Shown: positions 25,520 to 35,311, counted from the first letter of the stretch. The stretch: 64,000 nt of DNA from an uncultured Ectothiorhodospiraceae bacterium (GCA_947259575.1 CAMYMU010000019.1:1-64000), one strand, 5' to 3'. Notes: generated by a model from the letters alone, not told the origin. Numbers and translations: made by a program.

Positions 25520-26248
25520 GTGAATCAGTTAAGTGAATCAAACTGGTGTTTTAAGGCTGTTGGTTATATACATTCACCTTGCAAGGAAAAATTCGCAGTA
25601 CCTCGCCAGTCGGGTCTAGCCCCCGCATTGTTTTCAACGATAGAAATTATTGAGCCTTATGATCGTGATGAGGCCTTTAAGTCACTCGAAACTTTTTCAC
25701 ATATCTGGGTGCTAAGTATTTTCCATCAGGCACAACGTGAGGACTGGCAAGCGACAGTCCGGCCACCGCGGCTGGGTGGTAATGATCGGGTAGGAGTATT
25801 TGCTTCTCGTTCGCCTTTTCGGCCCAACCCGATCGCATTATCCGTTTTTAAACTACATGAAATAGAACGTAAGTCTGATCGACTTTATCTTAACGTGTCT
25901 GGCACGGACCTTGTGGATGGAACACCTGTAATCGATATCAAACCTTATATCGCCTATGCAGATCAGCCGCTAGACGTTACATCAGGATATACGGAAACAG
26001 TCGAGAGACCAGTGCTACCAGTCGAGTTCAGTGCAGAGGCGCAGCAACAATGTCAGCAAATAGAAAGTGAACATCAATTGAATTTGTCGAGATTAATAAC
26101 AGAACTGGTGAGTCAGGACCCTCGGCCTGCTTATCGTTCCGAAATGGTGCAACAAAGTTACGGTATGCGACTATATGATTACAATATTAAGTTTGAGGTT
26201 GTTAACCAGACGGCCAGAATTATTTCTATATTACCGACAAAAGAATGA
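25520..26248 (+). CDS. trmO: tRNA (t6A37) N6-methyltransferase TrmO
   Basis: The 242-residue protein matches TrmO/YaeB, which adds the N6-methyl to t6A37 of tRNA-Thr. Motifs are IGYIHSP-like VGYIHSPCKEKFAVPRQSGL, FSHIWVLSIFH, GVFASRSPFRPNPIALSV (SAM pocket) and VDGTPVIDIKPYI. The C-terminal arm ends QDPRPAYRSEMVQQSYGMRL, as in the E. coli protein. It begins with a GTG. There is no link of function to the upstream dehydrogenase beyond proximity. Confidence 0.95.
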   Translation: MNQLSESNWCFKAVGYIHSPCKEKFAVPRQSGLAPALFSTIEIIEPYDRDEAFKSLETFSHIWVLSIFHQAQREDWQATVRPPRLGGNDRVGVFASRSPFRPNPIALSVFKLHEIERKSDRLYLNVSGTDLVDGTPVIDIKPYIAYADQPLDVTSGYTETVERPVLPVEFSAEAQQQCQQIESEHQLNLSRLITELVSQDPRPAYRSEMVQQSYGMRLYDYNIKFEVVNQTARIISILPTKE

Positions 26249-26320
26249 ACTAACAGGTGGTATTGATAGTCATATTTTATCAAAGGCGTAAAAAAATAAA
26301 GACAACATTGAGGTGAGAGT

Positions 26321-26824
26321 GTGAAATTATTCTTGTCAGGCATGCTGGTGTTAGCCAGTACGATATTACCGGGATTTGCTACTGCAGAACTTCAGGATTT
26401 CTCCGGCAAGCCAAGTGAGATTAGTGCTTTTGTGGGCAATGGCAAATGGACTACGGTTATCATCTGGCGCTCAGACTGCCATGCTTGCAACGTCGAGGCG
26501 GAGCAATATATCCAGTTCCATGAAGCCTATAAGGACAAGCACATTCAGATGCTAGGTATCTCCATGGATGGTCAAAAAGAGCTAGATGCGGCAAAAGCCT
26601 TTATCAAACGGCACGGTGTGACTTATCCTAATCTCATTGGAGAATTCGAAGAGGTCGCGACCATGTATGAAATTATTTCGGGTGGTCCCTGGGTGGGCAC
26701 ACCGACCATCCTGGTTTATGACCCAAAAGGGGAGTTGTTAGCTGCTCAACCTGGGGCTGTTCCACCTGAGTTCATTGAAGAATTCATCGAGCAGAAGCTG
26801 GCTGAAACAGCGGCTAAAAAATAG
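26321..26824 (+). CDS. TlpA/thioredoxin-like exported protein
   Basis: The 167-residue product has a signal peptide (about 1-22, ending GFATA) and a thioredoxin fold with TVIIWRSDCHACNVEAEQY. The redox site is a CHAC motif at about 51-54, unusual in the two middle residues. The cis-Pro segment is GGPWVGTPTILVYDPKGELL. It resembles TlpA/ResA-type periplasmic thiol oxidoreductases. The GTG start has GAGGTGAGA just upstream. It sits alone between trmO and the GGDEF-EAL gene. Confidence 0.88.
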   Translation: MKLFLSGMLVLASTILPGFATAELQDFSGKPSEISAFVGNGKWTTVIIWRSDCHACNVEAEQYIQFHEAYKDKHIQMLGISMDGQKELDAAKAFIKRHGVTYPNLIGEFEEVATMYEIISGGPWVGTPTILVYDPKGELLAAQPGAVPPEFIEEFIEQKLAETAAKK

Positions 26825-27012
26825 TTATTGCCTTTATTTAAGTGCGAAATGCCGAGCTTAGTCAAAAAACCACCAAAATAGTCAGGTTGGCAAGCCAATC
26901 CGTCCCCTCAAAGCAACTTCAGGCCTCTAAATGTCAGATTTAGATAGAATAACTGGTTGATAGCAATATATATTGTCTATAGTCAGTACTATCCTTTCTA
27001 CTTTGGCGTTCG

Positions 27013-29556
27013 ATGCAGGCATTAAAAAAATTTATAGCTAATAAGAGTATCCGCAAGCAGTACCTGTACTTAGCAGTCTTGCTTGCAGGTGTGGTGGTCG
27101 CTTATACCTGGTTCACCGGTGCCTGGATCCAAGACACTGGCCAGACGCGGGTTAACAATATCGAAAAACGCATCGCTATAGCAGAGATCACCAATCGTAT
27201 CCGTCTATCTATTATTGATGCCGATAACACCCTGGAGTTATTTTTACTCTCACCAAGTATTGATGTTCGCATCCAGTTTGAATCTGAATTAGAGCGTGCC
27301 GAAGCTCAGATTGATGAACTGATTAGAAGCCCTTGGGCGAAAAATAATGACATGCTACTAATGTTGCATGGTCTAAAGTCAGTGCTGAAAAATATCGAGA
27401 CCGCGGCCGGACAAATAATGGAAGTACGACAGACCGCTAACTTGATGTACCCAGCGATGCGACTGGCAAATGGCGATATGTTGATAGCCAATCAGCAGAT
27501 CTTAACTGAGACCGATCAGGCGATTCAGATATTTAAGCGAAAAAATATTCGCAGAATGTCAAACAACCAACTAAAAACCATGCTTGCGATGATCGAGGTG
27601 AGAGACTACTGGCTTAGAATCATTACCGCCTACCGCTTATTCTTAATTAATCGTATGGGGTACTTGTTTGAAAGTGCAGTCGACAATCAGATTGGTAATG
27701 TTGAACTGCTCTATGGTGAGTTTCAAAATAAAGTTGATAACTTAGCGGCCTTCAAAGATAAACGCGGAATTGATCTAGAAGTCACGATCGCTATCGAAAC
27801 GATCGAGGAACTGGCTCCAAAGTGGAAAAAAGGATTCGAACAGGTTGTTGCAATACATACCGACGGGCAATGGCGTGGCGATATCCCATTGGTGATCGAG
27901 GTTATCACACCACTGTTTAGTGAAGTTTATATAAAGCTTGCTGCTATTGATGATTCACTAAAAAAGTTTGCAGATGCCGATCTGGTTGATCAAACTGAAG
28001 CGTCAAGCACGGTGATTAACTCCTTATGGGCGATGTCTTTGTTTGTCCTGTTTTTAACTCTGCTGAGTTACATCGTTCTCGAGGTTAATTTTATTCGCCC
28101 GATTGCCAAAGTTGCCTCAAGCCTGAAGGCTGAAGCGAAGGGACATGAAGTCAGTGAGTTGCCCGACGTTAAAGCTGCGGAGATTCGCGATTTAACAGAT
28201 GCGTTCCTGGAATTGCGCCAACAGGTGCACACCAGGCAGTTAGCACTAGAACACATCGCTATGCATGATTCTTTAACTTCATTACCGAATCGTGCTTTAC
28301 TGATGGATCGGCTCAACCAATCAATTCTAAACACACAACGTCGCAAACGTTCTTTGGCATTACTTATGCTTGATCTGGATCGATTTAAAGAAATCAACGA
28401 TACCCTTGGGCATCAGACCGGTGATGCGCTTTTGCAGCAAGTAGGTGTACGCTTAAAAAATGTCTTGCGCGATTCAGATACAGTCGCACGCTTAGGTGGC
28501 GACGAATTTGCTGTATTGCTATCGAATGTTAATGAAACGAATGCCTTACGGATTGCAGCCGCGATTCACGAGCAACTTGAGAAAGTCTACGATGTGTATG
28601 AACACTCGCTTTATGTAGGCGTTAGTATTGGTGTCGCCATTTTCCCTCAGCACGGTGAATCCTCACAGTCGTTATTACAGCACGCTGATGTAGCGATGTA
28701 CGTAGCTAAACGTTCTAACACAAATATTAAACTTTATGACCGTGAACAGGACGAACACAGCTTATCGCAGTTATCAGTGTTATCTGACTTGCGTGGCGCG
28801 ATGGAGAATGAAGAATTTTTTCTTGAGTACCAGCCGAAAATGACGATTACTGATGATAAGGTTCATGGCGCAGAGGCCTTGATTCGTTGGCAACATCCCA
28901 AGCATGGTCTGATCATGCCTGATGAATTTATCGGTGCAGCTGAACAAACGGGTTTAATTAAACGAATTTCTAATTGGGTTTTAGATACGGCGATTAGAGA
29001 TTGTCAGCGTTTACACGAGAAGGGCCATAAGATAAATATCTCGATTAACCTGTCTGTCTGGGATATCCAGGATCCAAATATAAACCTCAATATTACAGAA
29101 AAACTGGAAAAGTGGGGGCTGCCTGCAAAGTATGTCACCCTGGAAATTACCGAACGCGTTATGATGGCTGAACCTGAAAGGGCAAGGCAGGTACTAACCA
29201 ATCTAGAAGCAATGGGCTTGAGTGTTGTTATTGATGACTTTGGTACGGGCTTCTCGTCGCTTGTTTACCTAAAGCAGTTACCAGTGTCGATGTTGAAAAT
29301 TGATAAATCTTTTGTGATTGATATGATGCGGGATGAGAGTGACGCGGCGATTGTACACTCAATTATTGAATTAGCGCATAACCTGGGTTTGCAAGTTGTC
29401 GCTGAGGGAGTAGAATCGGATCAAACGTGGAGCTGGTTAAAGACCTGGGGCTGTGATCAGGCGCAGGGTTTTTATATAAGTAACCCTTTACCCATTAAAG
29501 AGTTTGAAAAATACATTGAATCCTATACCGCTGGTGGCGTCTTTCAGCATAACTAG
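27013..29556 (+). CDS. Membrane GGDEF-EAL protein (c-di-GMP synthesis/breakdown)
   Basis: The 847-residue protein has a transmembrane helix at about 18-37, a helical periplasmic sensor region (about 40-330), a second helix (about 335-357), a HAMP-like linker, GGDEF (about 410-575) and EAL (about 590-835). The cyclase site ARLGGDEFAVLL is intact and is preceded by RDSD, an RxxD inhibitory site. The EAL domain keeps GAEALIRW, EITERVMM, DDFGTGFSS and VVAEGVES, so phosphodiesterase activity is expected too. No GEMM riboswitch is seen upstream. The periplasmic sensor is not a family I can name. Confidence 0.95.
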   Translation: MQALKKFIANKSIRKQYLYLAVLLAGVVVAYTWFTGAWIQDTGQTRVNNIEKRIAIAEITNRIRLSIIDADNTLELFLLSPSIDVRIQFESELERAEAQIDELIRSPWAKNNDMLLMLHGLKSVLKNIETAAGQIMEVRQTANLMYPAMRLANGDMLIANQQILTETDQAIQIFKRKNIRRMSNNQLKTMLAMIEVRDYWLRIITAYRLFLINRMGYLFESAVDNQIGNVELLYGEFQNKVDNLAAFKDKRGIDLEVTIAIETIEELAPKWKKGFEQVVAIHTDGQWRGDIPLVIEVITPLFSEVYIKLAAIDDSLKKFADADLVDQTEASSTVINSLWAMSLFVLFLTLLSYIVLEVNFIRPIAKVASSLKAEAKGHEVSELPDVKAAEIRDLTDAFLELRQQVHTRQLALEHIAMHDSLTSLPNRALLMDRLNQSILNTQRRKRSLALLMLDLDRFKEINDTLGHQTGDALLQQVGVRLKNVLRDSDTVARLGGDEFAVLLSNVNETNALRIAAAIHEQLEKVYDVYEHSLYVGVSIGVAIFPQHGESSQSLLQHADVAMYVAKRSNTNIKLYDREQDEHSLSQLSVLSDLRGAMENEEFFLEYQPKMTITDDKVHGAEALIRWQHPKHGLIMPDEFIGAAEQTGLIKRISNWVLDTAIRDCQRLHEKGHKINISINLSVWDIQDPNINLNITEKLEKWGLPAKYVTLEITERVMMAEPERARQVLTNLEAMGLSVVIDDFGTGFSSLVYLKQLPVSMLKIDKSFVIDMMRDESDAAIVHSIIELAHNLGLQVVAEGVESDQTWSWLKTWGCDQAQGFYISNPLPIKEFEKYIESYTAGGVFQHN

Positions 29557-29592
29557 ATTACCAGCCTTTACACCTGTAATAGATTAGTTGAT

Positions 29593-29997
29593 ATGAATAC
29601 AAAACTAACTGTTGTCATGAATGGACAACCTGTCATCGAGTATGACCGTAATATTCGGCTACCGGGCCACCAACGTCAGTTCCTGGATAAAATGGATATG
29701 GATATGGACAAGGGCTTGGAGATGAATGGTCAGTTGACACCAAACCCAGACCTGGGTATGCGTGCACAGTATATTGCTATGCACCTGATACAAGCGATTA
29801 ACAGCGATAATGACTCTATGATATCTGCAATGTGCGCCTATCTCGCAACACGCTTACCAGATCTAAAACAAATTAAAGCCGATGAACAGGGTGAAAATAT
29901 ATCAATGGATTTAGTCTTTAATGAAGATAATAATAACAACGTCGCGGTTCAGTTTGATGCTGGCCAATTTAACTCTGGACTTAACAAAAAGCATTAA
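29593..29997 (+). CDS. Hypothetical protein following GGDEF-EAL gene
   Basis: The 134-residue soluble protein is not recognised. It begins with a beta-like LTVVMNGQPVIEYD segment, has a Met/Asp-rich stretch near 33-45 (KMDMDMDKGLEM), a helical middle with AMHLIQAINSDNDSMISAMC, and an Asn-rich end. It lies 36 bp after the GGDEF-EAL gene and 4 bp before a small membrane gene, so the three could form one transcript. Confidence 0.75.
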   Translation: MNTKLTVVMNGQPVIEYDRNIRLPGHQRQFLDKMDMDMDKGLEMNGQLTPNPDLGMRAQYIAMHLIQAINSDNDSMISAMCAYLATRLPDLKQIKADEQGENISMDLVFNEDNNNNVAVQFDAGQFNSGLNKKH

Positions 29998-30001
29998 TAT
30001 T

Positions 30002-30349
30002 ATGAGCAACAATAATAACGAATTTCTTCTTACCCTTCGTGCCATAGGTCCATTGCGCTATGCTTTGTATACAGCTGTGGTTCTTGTTTTTATTTTACGT
30101 CCTGAATTAGGTGTGCAATTATCTTATGAAGGATGGCATATGGTCACGGACCTGTTAGCTCCAGTTACCACACCGATATTGTTCATGTTGTTGTTGCTTG
30201 ATGCGATCATGGCGATGGTATATCGTAGTGATAAAGCAGTTGAAGTCAAAGCGCGTTATTTAAGAATTGTGTTTTTGAATCTTTTCTTAGCGATTAGTCT
30301 GATTATTTACTGGCTTCCATTTTATAAGCAATTACAGGAAGCGATTTAG
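30002..30349 (+). CDS. Small membrane protein
   Basis: The ATG at 30002 (MSNNNNEF) is chosen as start; the frame continues upstream only by overlapping the previous gene. The 115-residue product has three hydrophobic segments at about 19-36, 48-68 and 87-106, and no recognised motif. It may work with the 134-residue product just upstream. It converges on the thioredoxin gene, with 10 bp between stops. Confidence 0.7.
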   Translation: MSNNNNEFLLTLRAIGPLRYALYTAVVLVFILRPELGVQLSYEGWHMVTDLLAPVTTPILFMLLLLDAIMAMVYRSDKAVEVKARYLRIVFLNLFLAISLIIYWLPFYKQLQEAI

Positions 30350-30359
30350 GTTAAGTAGA

Positions 30360-30710
30360 TTAAATATTTGTTTCGATAAAGCTCTCTACCTGTTGTTTTG
30401 ATTTGGCACCACTAAAACGGGCAACTTCTTTCCCATCTTTAAACAGAATTACAGTAGGAAATCCTCTTACTTTGTAGCGTCCGGCCAGTTTCATATTCTC
30501 ACCGTCATCGACTTCCAGCTTTGCCACAACCACCTCATCCGAATATTCGCTAGCGATCCTGTCAAGAATAGGAGAAATGACTCTGCATGGTGAACACCAG
30601 TCTGCCCAGAAATCAATGATAACCGCTTTCTGTTCTGATGCCTCTAAAACATCTTGTTGGAAAGTCTCCAACGAGGTGTTGATTGCTGATGTGTGGGTTG
30701 CTTTAGACAT
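30360..30710 (-). CDS. Thioredoxin with CSPC active site
   Basis: The 116-residue protein is a complete thioredoxin fold with VIIDFWADWCSPCRVISPIL, VAKLEVDDGENMKLAGRYKV, RGFPTVILFKDGKEVARFSG and a C-terminal helix. The active site is CSPC instead of the near-universal CGPC, which should alter redox potential. About 15 residues precede the first strand. It has no signal peptide, so it acts in the cytoplasm, likely as a general or specialised disulfide reductase. Confidence 0.93.
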   Translation of the reverse strand: MSKATHTSAINTSLETFQQDVLEASEQKAVIIDFWADWCSPCRVISPILDRIASEYSDEVVVAKLEVDDGENMKLAGRYKVRGFPTVILFKDGKEVARFSGAKSKQQVESFIETNI

Positions 30711-30789
30711 ATCAGAATGACCGATGCTGAAATTGGGCGGGATTATAAATTAGCAGCAATGAATATTATAGTGCCGTAGGTTATATACT

Positions 30790-31131
30790 ATGAAGATTAT
30801 GAAAACGATTTCGATGACAGGTCCTGCTCCAGCATTACAGAAAATGAGCGAAGTTATCTGTTTGTATGCGGATGCCGCTTACCCGCGTGGCGGATCTGAA
30901 TGCGCACAGGCAGCACGCTCAGGCTTAACGGATACGGCAGCGAAAATTAGTGAGCAGCTAAACCGGAATCAAAGCCCAGTCATCATTAGCCGTCGTATCA
31001 AGACCCATATCAAGGCGGCTATTCAGTATTATTTGGAGGCCAATTCTGATCAAAAAGATGCGGAACCACGTAGTCGGATGATGCTGGATATTTTGAATGG
31101 TGAAACTATAGAAGATCAGGATTGGCCGTAA
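30790..31131 (+). CDS. Hypothetical protein
   Basis: The 113-residue soluble protein is unrecognised. It contains CLYADAAYPRGGSECAQAAR (about 25-44), then two helices including ISRRIKTHIKAAIQYYLEAN. The basic helices hint at nucleic-acid or protein binding but nothing specific. It stands alone between thioredoxin (divergent) and ygiQ, 160 bp upstream of the latter. Confidence 0.65.
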   Translation: MKIMKTISMTGPAPALQKMSEVICLYADAAYPRGGSECAQAARSGLTDTAAKISEQLNRNQSPVIISRRIKTHIKAAIQYYLEANSDQKDAEPRSRMMLDILNGETIEDQDWP

Positions 31132-31291
31132 ATACCCCTTGAGTTTACCTGACATAACACAAACATATTGAAAACAAGCGGCTCAACCACCATATCTATA
31201 CCATATATCAGTTAGCACAGCGATTCAGTAAGCGCTATTTAGTGCTTATGATATAATCAATAGTGTTTACTCACCCGGATTCACAATTTCC

Positions 31292-33484
31292 ATGAACGCA
31301 GCACAAGACCTTTTTTCCTATCGCAAACACTGGGCGCACAAGTTCGGCCCGGCACCAGTACTGCCTATGAGCCAGGAAGAGATGGCGGACCTAGGCTGGG
31401 ACAGCTGCGATGTCATAATTGTGACCGGTGACGCTTATGTCGACCACCCAAGCTTTGGGATGGCGGTGATTGGACGGGTGCTTGAAGCGCAGGGGTTTCG
31501 GGTTGGAATCATCGCCCAACCTGACTGGCGCTCAGTCGATGACTTCATGCGACTCGGCAAGCCGAATATTTGTTTTGGGGTTACTGCCGGTAACATGGAC
31601 TCCATGGTCAATCGTTATACTGCGGATAGAAAGATTCGCAGTAACGATGCATATACCCCAGAAGGTAAAGGTGGTCTACGTCCAGATCGTTCTGTGAATG
31701 TCTATGCGCAGCGTTGTCGTGAGGCATTTAAAAATGTGCCGATCCTGATAGGTGGCATTGAGGCCAGCTTGCGGCGTATCGCGCATTATGATTACTGGTC
31801 TGAAAAAGTGCGTCGATCTGCTTTGCTAGATAGTAAGGCAGACATGCTGCTTTATGGTAATGCCGAACGGGCGATGGTGGATATCGTGCATCGCCTTGCT
31901 GATGGGGAACAGATTAATGACATTATTGATTTACCCGGTACCGCATTTATACGTCAGCATTCACTCGAAGGCTGGGCAGAGCTAGATTCAACCGAGATTG
32001 ATGAACCCGGCGCTGTGGATCCTCATCCAGACCCTTATGCAAATATTGATACAAGTGTTAAACAAAAAAGCGAACAAAATAAAACCAGCCAAGACGGTCA
32101 GACCGTGGTTCGTTTTACTCGTAACCTCTCCAAACACCCTCGAGAGAAAACCTGTATACGCTTGCCTGATTATGAAAAGGTAAAACAAGACCCAGTATTG
32201 TATGCCCATGCCTCCAGGGTGTTTCATTTGGAAACCAATCCAGGTAACGCGCGTGTGATTGTGCAACGTCATGGTAAGCGTGATGTCTGGATTAATCCGC
32301 CACCGATTCCCTTGAGCACGGAAGAATTGGATAGGGTCTTTGAGTTAAGTTATACACGGCAGCCACATCCAGTCTATGAAAATAAGAATATCCCGGCTTA
32401 CGAGATGATTCGGTTTTCAATTAATATCATGCGTGGTTGTTTTGGTGGTTGTACTTTTTGTTCCATTACCGAACATGAAGGGCGCATTATTCAGAGTCGC
32501 TCGGAGGATTCGATCATTAAAGAGATTGAAACCATCCGGGATACGGTTCCAGGATTTACTGGTATTGTCTCAGACCTGGGTGGCCCGACGGCTAATATGT
32601 ATCGTCTAGCCTGCAAGAGCAAAGAAATAGAATCTGCCTGTCGACGTTTGTCGTGTGTCTATCCGGGAATATGTAAAAATCTGGATACAAATCATAATCC
32701 ATTGATTAAATTATATCGTCGCGCGCGTCGCTTGCCAGGTATAAAGAAAATTTTGATTGCCTCGGGACTGCGTTACGATCTGGCAATTGAATCACCTGAG
32801 TACGTGAAAGAATTAGTGACGCATCATGTCGGTGGTTATTTGAAGATTGCACCAGAACATACCGAGACTGGTCCATTATCAAAGATGATGAAACCAGGGA
32901 TGGGAACCTATGATCGTTTCAAGAAATTATTTGAACGGTATTCACAACAAGCGGGCAAAGAGCAGTACCTGATCCCGTATTTCATAGCGGCCCATCCTGG
33001 CACAACCGATGAGGATATGATGCATCTGGCACTATGGCTAAAACGAAATGGTTTTCGTGCTGATCAGGTACAGACATTTTTGCCCTCGCCAATGGCGCTT
33101 GCCACAGCAATGTATCATTCCGGTAAGAATCCTTTAAAGAAGGTGAGCCATACTAGTGAGACTGTCTTATCCGCCAAAGGTCTGAGACAACGACGATTAC
33201 ATAAGGCATTCTTACGATATCATGATGCTGAGAATTGGCCGATTCTGCGCAAGGCGTTAAAGGAAATGGGGCGAGCGGATTTAATCGGTAATGGTAAAAA
33301 GCACCTGGTACCCAGCTGGCAACCAAAAGGTACCACTAGTACCAGCGGTTCGGGAGCAATCAGGCGAGGCAATCGATTTACCACTCAGCGTACCGGTGAA
33401 GAGGCAGGAATGCCAATTAGATCACAGAGTAAGGGTAAGCAGAAAAAAGTGCGGGGCCGTTCTCGTCGTGACATCAGCAGGTAA
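31292..33484 (+). CDS. ygiQ: YgiQ family radical SAM protein
   Basis: The 730-residue protein has the YgiQ layout. An N-terminal cobalamin-binding-like domain (about 35-130, [20 protein letters not shown]) is followed by a linker and a radical SAM core. The iron-sulfur motif is [20 protein letters not shown] (about 382-401), with C-x3-C-x2-C. The C-terminal tail is basic and rich in Gly, Ser and Arg. The family reaction is unknown. The length and motifs are typical of the family. Confidence 0.94.
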   Translation: MNAAQDLFSYRKHWAHKFGPAPVLPMSQEEMADLGWDSCDVIIVTGDAYVDHPSFGMAVIGRVLEAQGFRVGIIAQPDWRSVDDFMRLGKPNICFGVTAGNMDSMVNRYTADRKIRSNDAYTPEGKGGLRPDRSVNVYAQRCREAFKNVPILIGGIEASLRRIAHYDYWSEKVRRSALLDSKADMLLYGNAERAMVDIVHRLADGEQINDIIDLPGTAFIRQHSLEGWAELDSTEIDEPGAVDPHPDPYANIDTSVKQKSEQNKTSQDGQTVVRFTRNLSKHPREKTCIRLPDYEKVKQDPVLYAHASRVFHLETNPGNARVIVQRHGKRDVWINPPPIPLSTEELDRVFELSYTRQPHPVYENKNIPAYEMIRFSINIMRGCFGGCTFCSITEHEGRIIQSRSEDSIIKEIETIRDTVPGFTGIVSDLGGPTANMYRLACKSKEIESACRRLSCVYPGICKNLDTNHNPLIKLYRRARRLPGIKKILIASGLRYDLAIESPEYVKELVTHHVGGYLKIAPEHTETGPLSKMMKPGMGTYDRFKKLFERYSQQAGKEQYLIPYFIAAHPGTTDEDMMHLALWLKRNGFRADQVQTFLPSPMALATAMYHSGKNPLKKVSHTSETVLSAKGLRQRRLHKAFLRYHDAENWPILRKALKEMGRADLIGNGKKHLVPSWQPKGTTSTSGSGAIRRGNRFTTQRTGEEAGMPIRSQSKGKQKKVRGRSRRDISR

Positions 33485-33530
33485 GTTAGTATAATCTAAT
33501 ATTCAAATACAGAAGTATAGAAACGAATAC

Positions 33531-34196
33531 ATGTCAGAAAGTGATAAAGAAATTGAAGAACTCGTCATAAAAGAGAGTTTAGTCAGTGCGGCCGGTCTGA
33601 ATGCCTCGAGCTTACAGATCGGAATCCGTGGTGATCCCTCTATGCGTGAAACAACCGGTGAGCGCAAACGTTATACATCGGATGTAGATGCACGCATTGA
33701 CGAGCTCGTGCCTTCATTTCAGGAGTTGCTATTAAACCGTAGCACCTACCAGCTGTTTGTAGGCTTTAATAATGGCGAGATTAGGACCAACTCAGTATTT
33801 GATCCCATGCGCCAGGAAATCCACTCGGCTGAAAAAATAGCCGATCCTAATTATGTTAAGCGCCAATTCCCGCAGATCAATTATGATGACAAAATTGGCT
33901 TGATTAAAGAAACTTATCAGAGCGTACGTGAGAGTTCTTACTACAAGAGCATCCCCCAATACTGGCAAAATATCATGAATCGCCGCGGTGAGCAGTGGGA
34001 GCCGATGGAGGTTTTTGAAATCGTCTCAGTTGTCTCCACACTTAAGACCATGCGAGAGATGCCAATCTACTTTATGCGCAATATTACAATTAATATTGTG
34101 CAGTCTATTGTGCGTATTCAATTCAACTGTGATGGTACTCAAATTGTGAGTGCCGAAAACTACGGCCAATTCCTCGAAGAAAATCTGCCGTCATAG
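33531..34196 (+). CDS. Hypothetical protein of 221 residues
   Basis: I do not recognise this soluble protein. It has a charged N-terminus, a Tyr-rich middle (PQINYDDKIGLIKETYQSV, then YYKSIPQYWQNIMNRRGEQW) and an Ile/Val-rich strand run near residue 190-207 (NITINIVQSIVRIQFNC). No signal peptide or membrane helix is present. It follows ygiQ by 46 bp on the same strand. No inference of function is warranted. Confidence 0.75.
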   Translation: MSESDKEIEELVIKESLVSAAGLNASSLQIGIRGDPSMRETTGERKRYTSDVDARIDELVPSFQELLLNRSTYQLFVGFNNGEIRTNSVFDPMRQEIHSAEKIADPNYVKRQFPQINYDDKIGLIKETYQSVRESSYYKSIPQYWQNIMNRRGEQWEPMEVFEIVSVVSTLKTMREMPIYFMRNITINIVQSIVRIQFNCDGTQIVSAENYGQFLEENLPS

Positions 34197-34231
34197 TCTC
34201 GGGCAATTAAAACTTCATTTAAGCGGTGACG

Positions 34232-34258
34232 TACGAATTAATTCGTAGGCACGTGCCT
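34232..34258. repeat. Two adjoining perfect palindromes
   Basis: TACGAATTAATTCGTA (34232-34247) and AGGCACGTGCCT (34247-34258) lie end to end, 36 bp after the stop of the 221-residue gene. The second is followed by TGTTTAAT, so it could be a weak terminator. The first could be an operator. No function is proven. Confidence 0.5.
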
Positions 34259-34474
34259 GTTTAATATGTTTATGCGGCAAACTTACAAATATACTGCTTA
34301 TCAATTATTTAAGTATATACTGATACGTTTGTATACTTGATTAATTTTATGCGTTAATTCATAGGCAATGTTAATGACGATCGGTATACTTAGTCCCAAC
34401 TGTGTGTCATCAGACTTGGAGGAGGAGGGTGACAAACAGGAGAGATAGTGTTTTTGCAATTTGAGGTAATTATC

Positions 34475-34678
34475 ATGGCGACAGGTACAGTGAAATGGTT
34501 CAATAATGCTAAAGGCTTTGGCTTTATTGCTCCACAAGATGGTGGAGATGACGTCTTTGTTCATTTCAGTGCCATCAAGTCAGAGGGATTTCGTACTCTG
34601 AATGAAGGTCAAAATGTGACATTTGAAGTTGAGACAGGCCCTAAAGGTTTGCAAGCGACGGATGTAACTACTGATTAG
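34475..34678 (+). CDS. CspA-family cold-shock protein
   Basis: The ATG at 34475 is used, with GAGG about 9 bases upstream; an in-frame upstream ATG at 34448 would add nine residues not seen in the family. The 67-residue product is a single cold-shock domain with [17 protein letters not shown] (RNP1 in KGFGFI) and [10 protein letters not shown] (RNP2 in VFVHF). It binds single-stranded RNA or DNA and acts as an RNA chaperone. A long leader of up to about 275 bases precedes it, as is usual for cold-shock mRNAs. A clear terminator follows. Confidence 0.95.
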   Translation: MATGTVKWFNNAKGFGFIAPQDGGDDVFVHFSAIKSEGFRTLNEGQNVTFEVETGPKGLQATDVTTD

Positions 34679-34708
34679 AATAATAATTATAATAAGTCTA
34701 AACACTGG

Positions 34709-34730
34709 CCCCGCTATGCGGGGTTTTTCT
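34709..34730 (+). terminator. Intrinsic terminator after cold-shock gene
   Basis: CCCCGC-TAT-GCGGGG is a perfect 6-bp stem followed by TTTTTCTTTTT. It ends the cold-shock transcript about 30 bp after the stop codon. Confidence 0.95.
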
Positions 34731-34882
34731 TTTTCTGGGCTCCCTACTTTTCAACCAATTAGCCCAATATTTTTGCGTTTATATGTCAACCTGACCTGGA
34801 TTAAGGCGTTGTAACAGGTAGAGAAGCACAAATTGTGTACCTGAAAATGCAGCACTTAAATACCAATCTAAGGAGAGTAAAC

Positions 34883-35311
34883 ATGAAAATACACAAACAA
34901 GCGATTTTAGGCGTATTTACTGTCATGGCCACAGTTACGCTGCCCTTACAGACCCTTGCTGACGATGGTTTGGGACAGCGGGTTGAAGACCGACTGGATC
35001 GACGCGGGGATCATATCGAGCAACATTTGGATAACCGGGGTGACCGCATCAATAGGCGCATGGATAACCGGGGTGATCGCATTGAGGGACGAATGGAGCG
35101 ACGTGCTGACCGTGCCCGTGAAAATGGTCGCGATGGTCGAGCAGATCGGTTGGAACGAAAGGGCGATCGTATCAACGCACGTCTGGATCGAAAAGGTGAC
35201 CGCATCGATAATCGTCTGGATCATCGCGGACAGCGTGCAGACAGGCGTCTGGACCGTCAGGGAGAACAAGCACATCGCAGGATTGATCGCAAACAACGAC
35301 GTGCAAACTAG
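34883..35311 (+). CDS. Secreted protein of Arg/Asp-rich 11-residue repeats
   Basis: AAGGAGAG lies 6 bases before the ATG, fixing the start. The 142-residue protein has a signal peptide (about 1-26, ending TLA). The rest is almost wholly a repeat of the form L-D-x-R-G-D-R-I-x-x-R, 11 residues long, about nine copies, with a break at RENGRDGRADR. Examples are LDNRGDRINRR, MDNRGDRIEGR and LDRKGDRIDNR. The hendecad period predicts one long, highly charged, basic helix. No family name is known to me. It is followed 110 bp later by an ECF sigma factor operon that ends in another Arg-rich exported protein. Confidence 0.85.
   Translation: MKIHKQAILGVFTVMATVTLPLQTLADDGLGQRVEDRLDRRGDHIEQHLDNRGDRINRRMDNRGDRIEGRMERRADRARENGRDGRADRLERKGDRINARLDRKGDRIDNRLDHRGQRADRRLDRQGEQAHRRIDRKQRRAN
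35003..35290 (+). repeat. 33-bp (11-codon) tandem repeat array inside a CDS
   Basis: The repeat is clearest at 35029-35095, where GGATAACCGGGGTGA-C/T-CGCAT recurs exactly 33 bases later, and again as CTGGATCGAAAAGGTGACCGC near 35180. Divergence between copies is moderate, so this is an old coding repeat rather than fresh slippage. It encodes the 11-residue units of the secreted Arg/Asp-rich protein. Confidence 0.75.

Noticed and set aside
26825-27012. c-di-GMP (GEMM) riboswitch before the GGDEF-EAL gene
   Set aside because: No GEMM core sequence or paired arms are visible in this interval.
35003-35290. Possible CRISPR-like array
   Set aside because: The 33-bp units are contiguous and coding, with no unique spacers and no cas genes.
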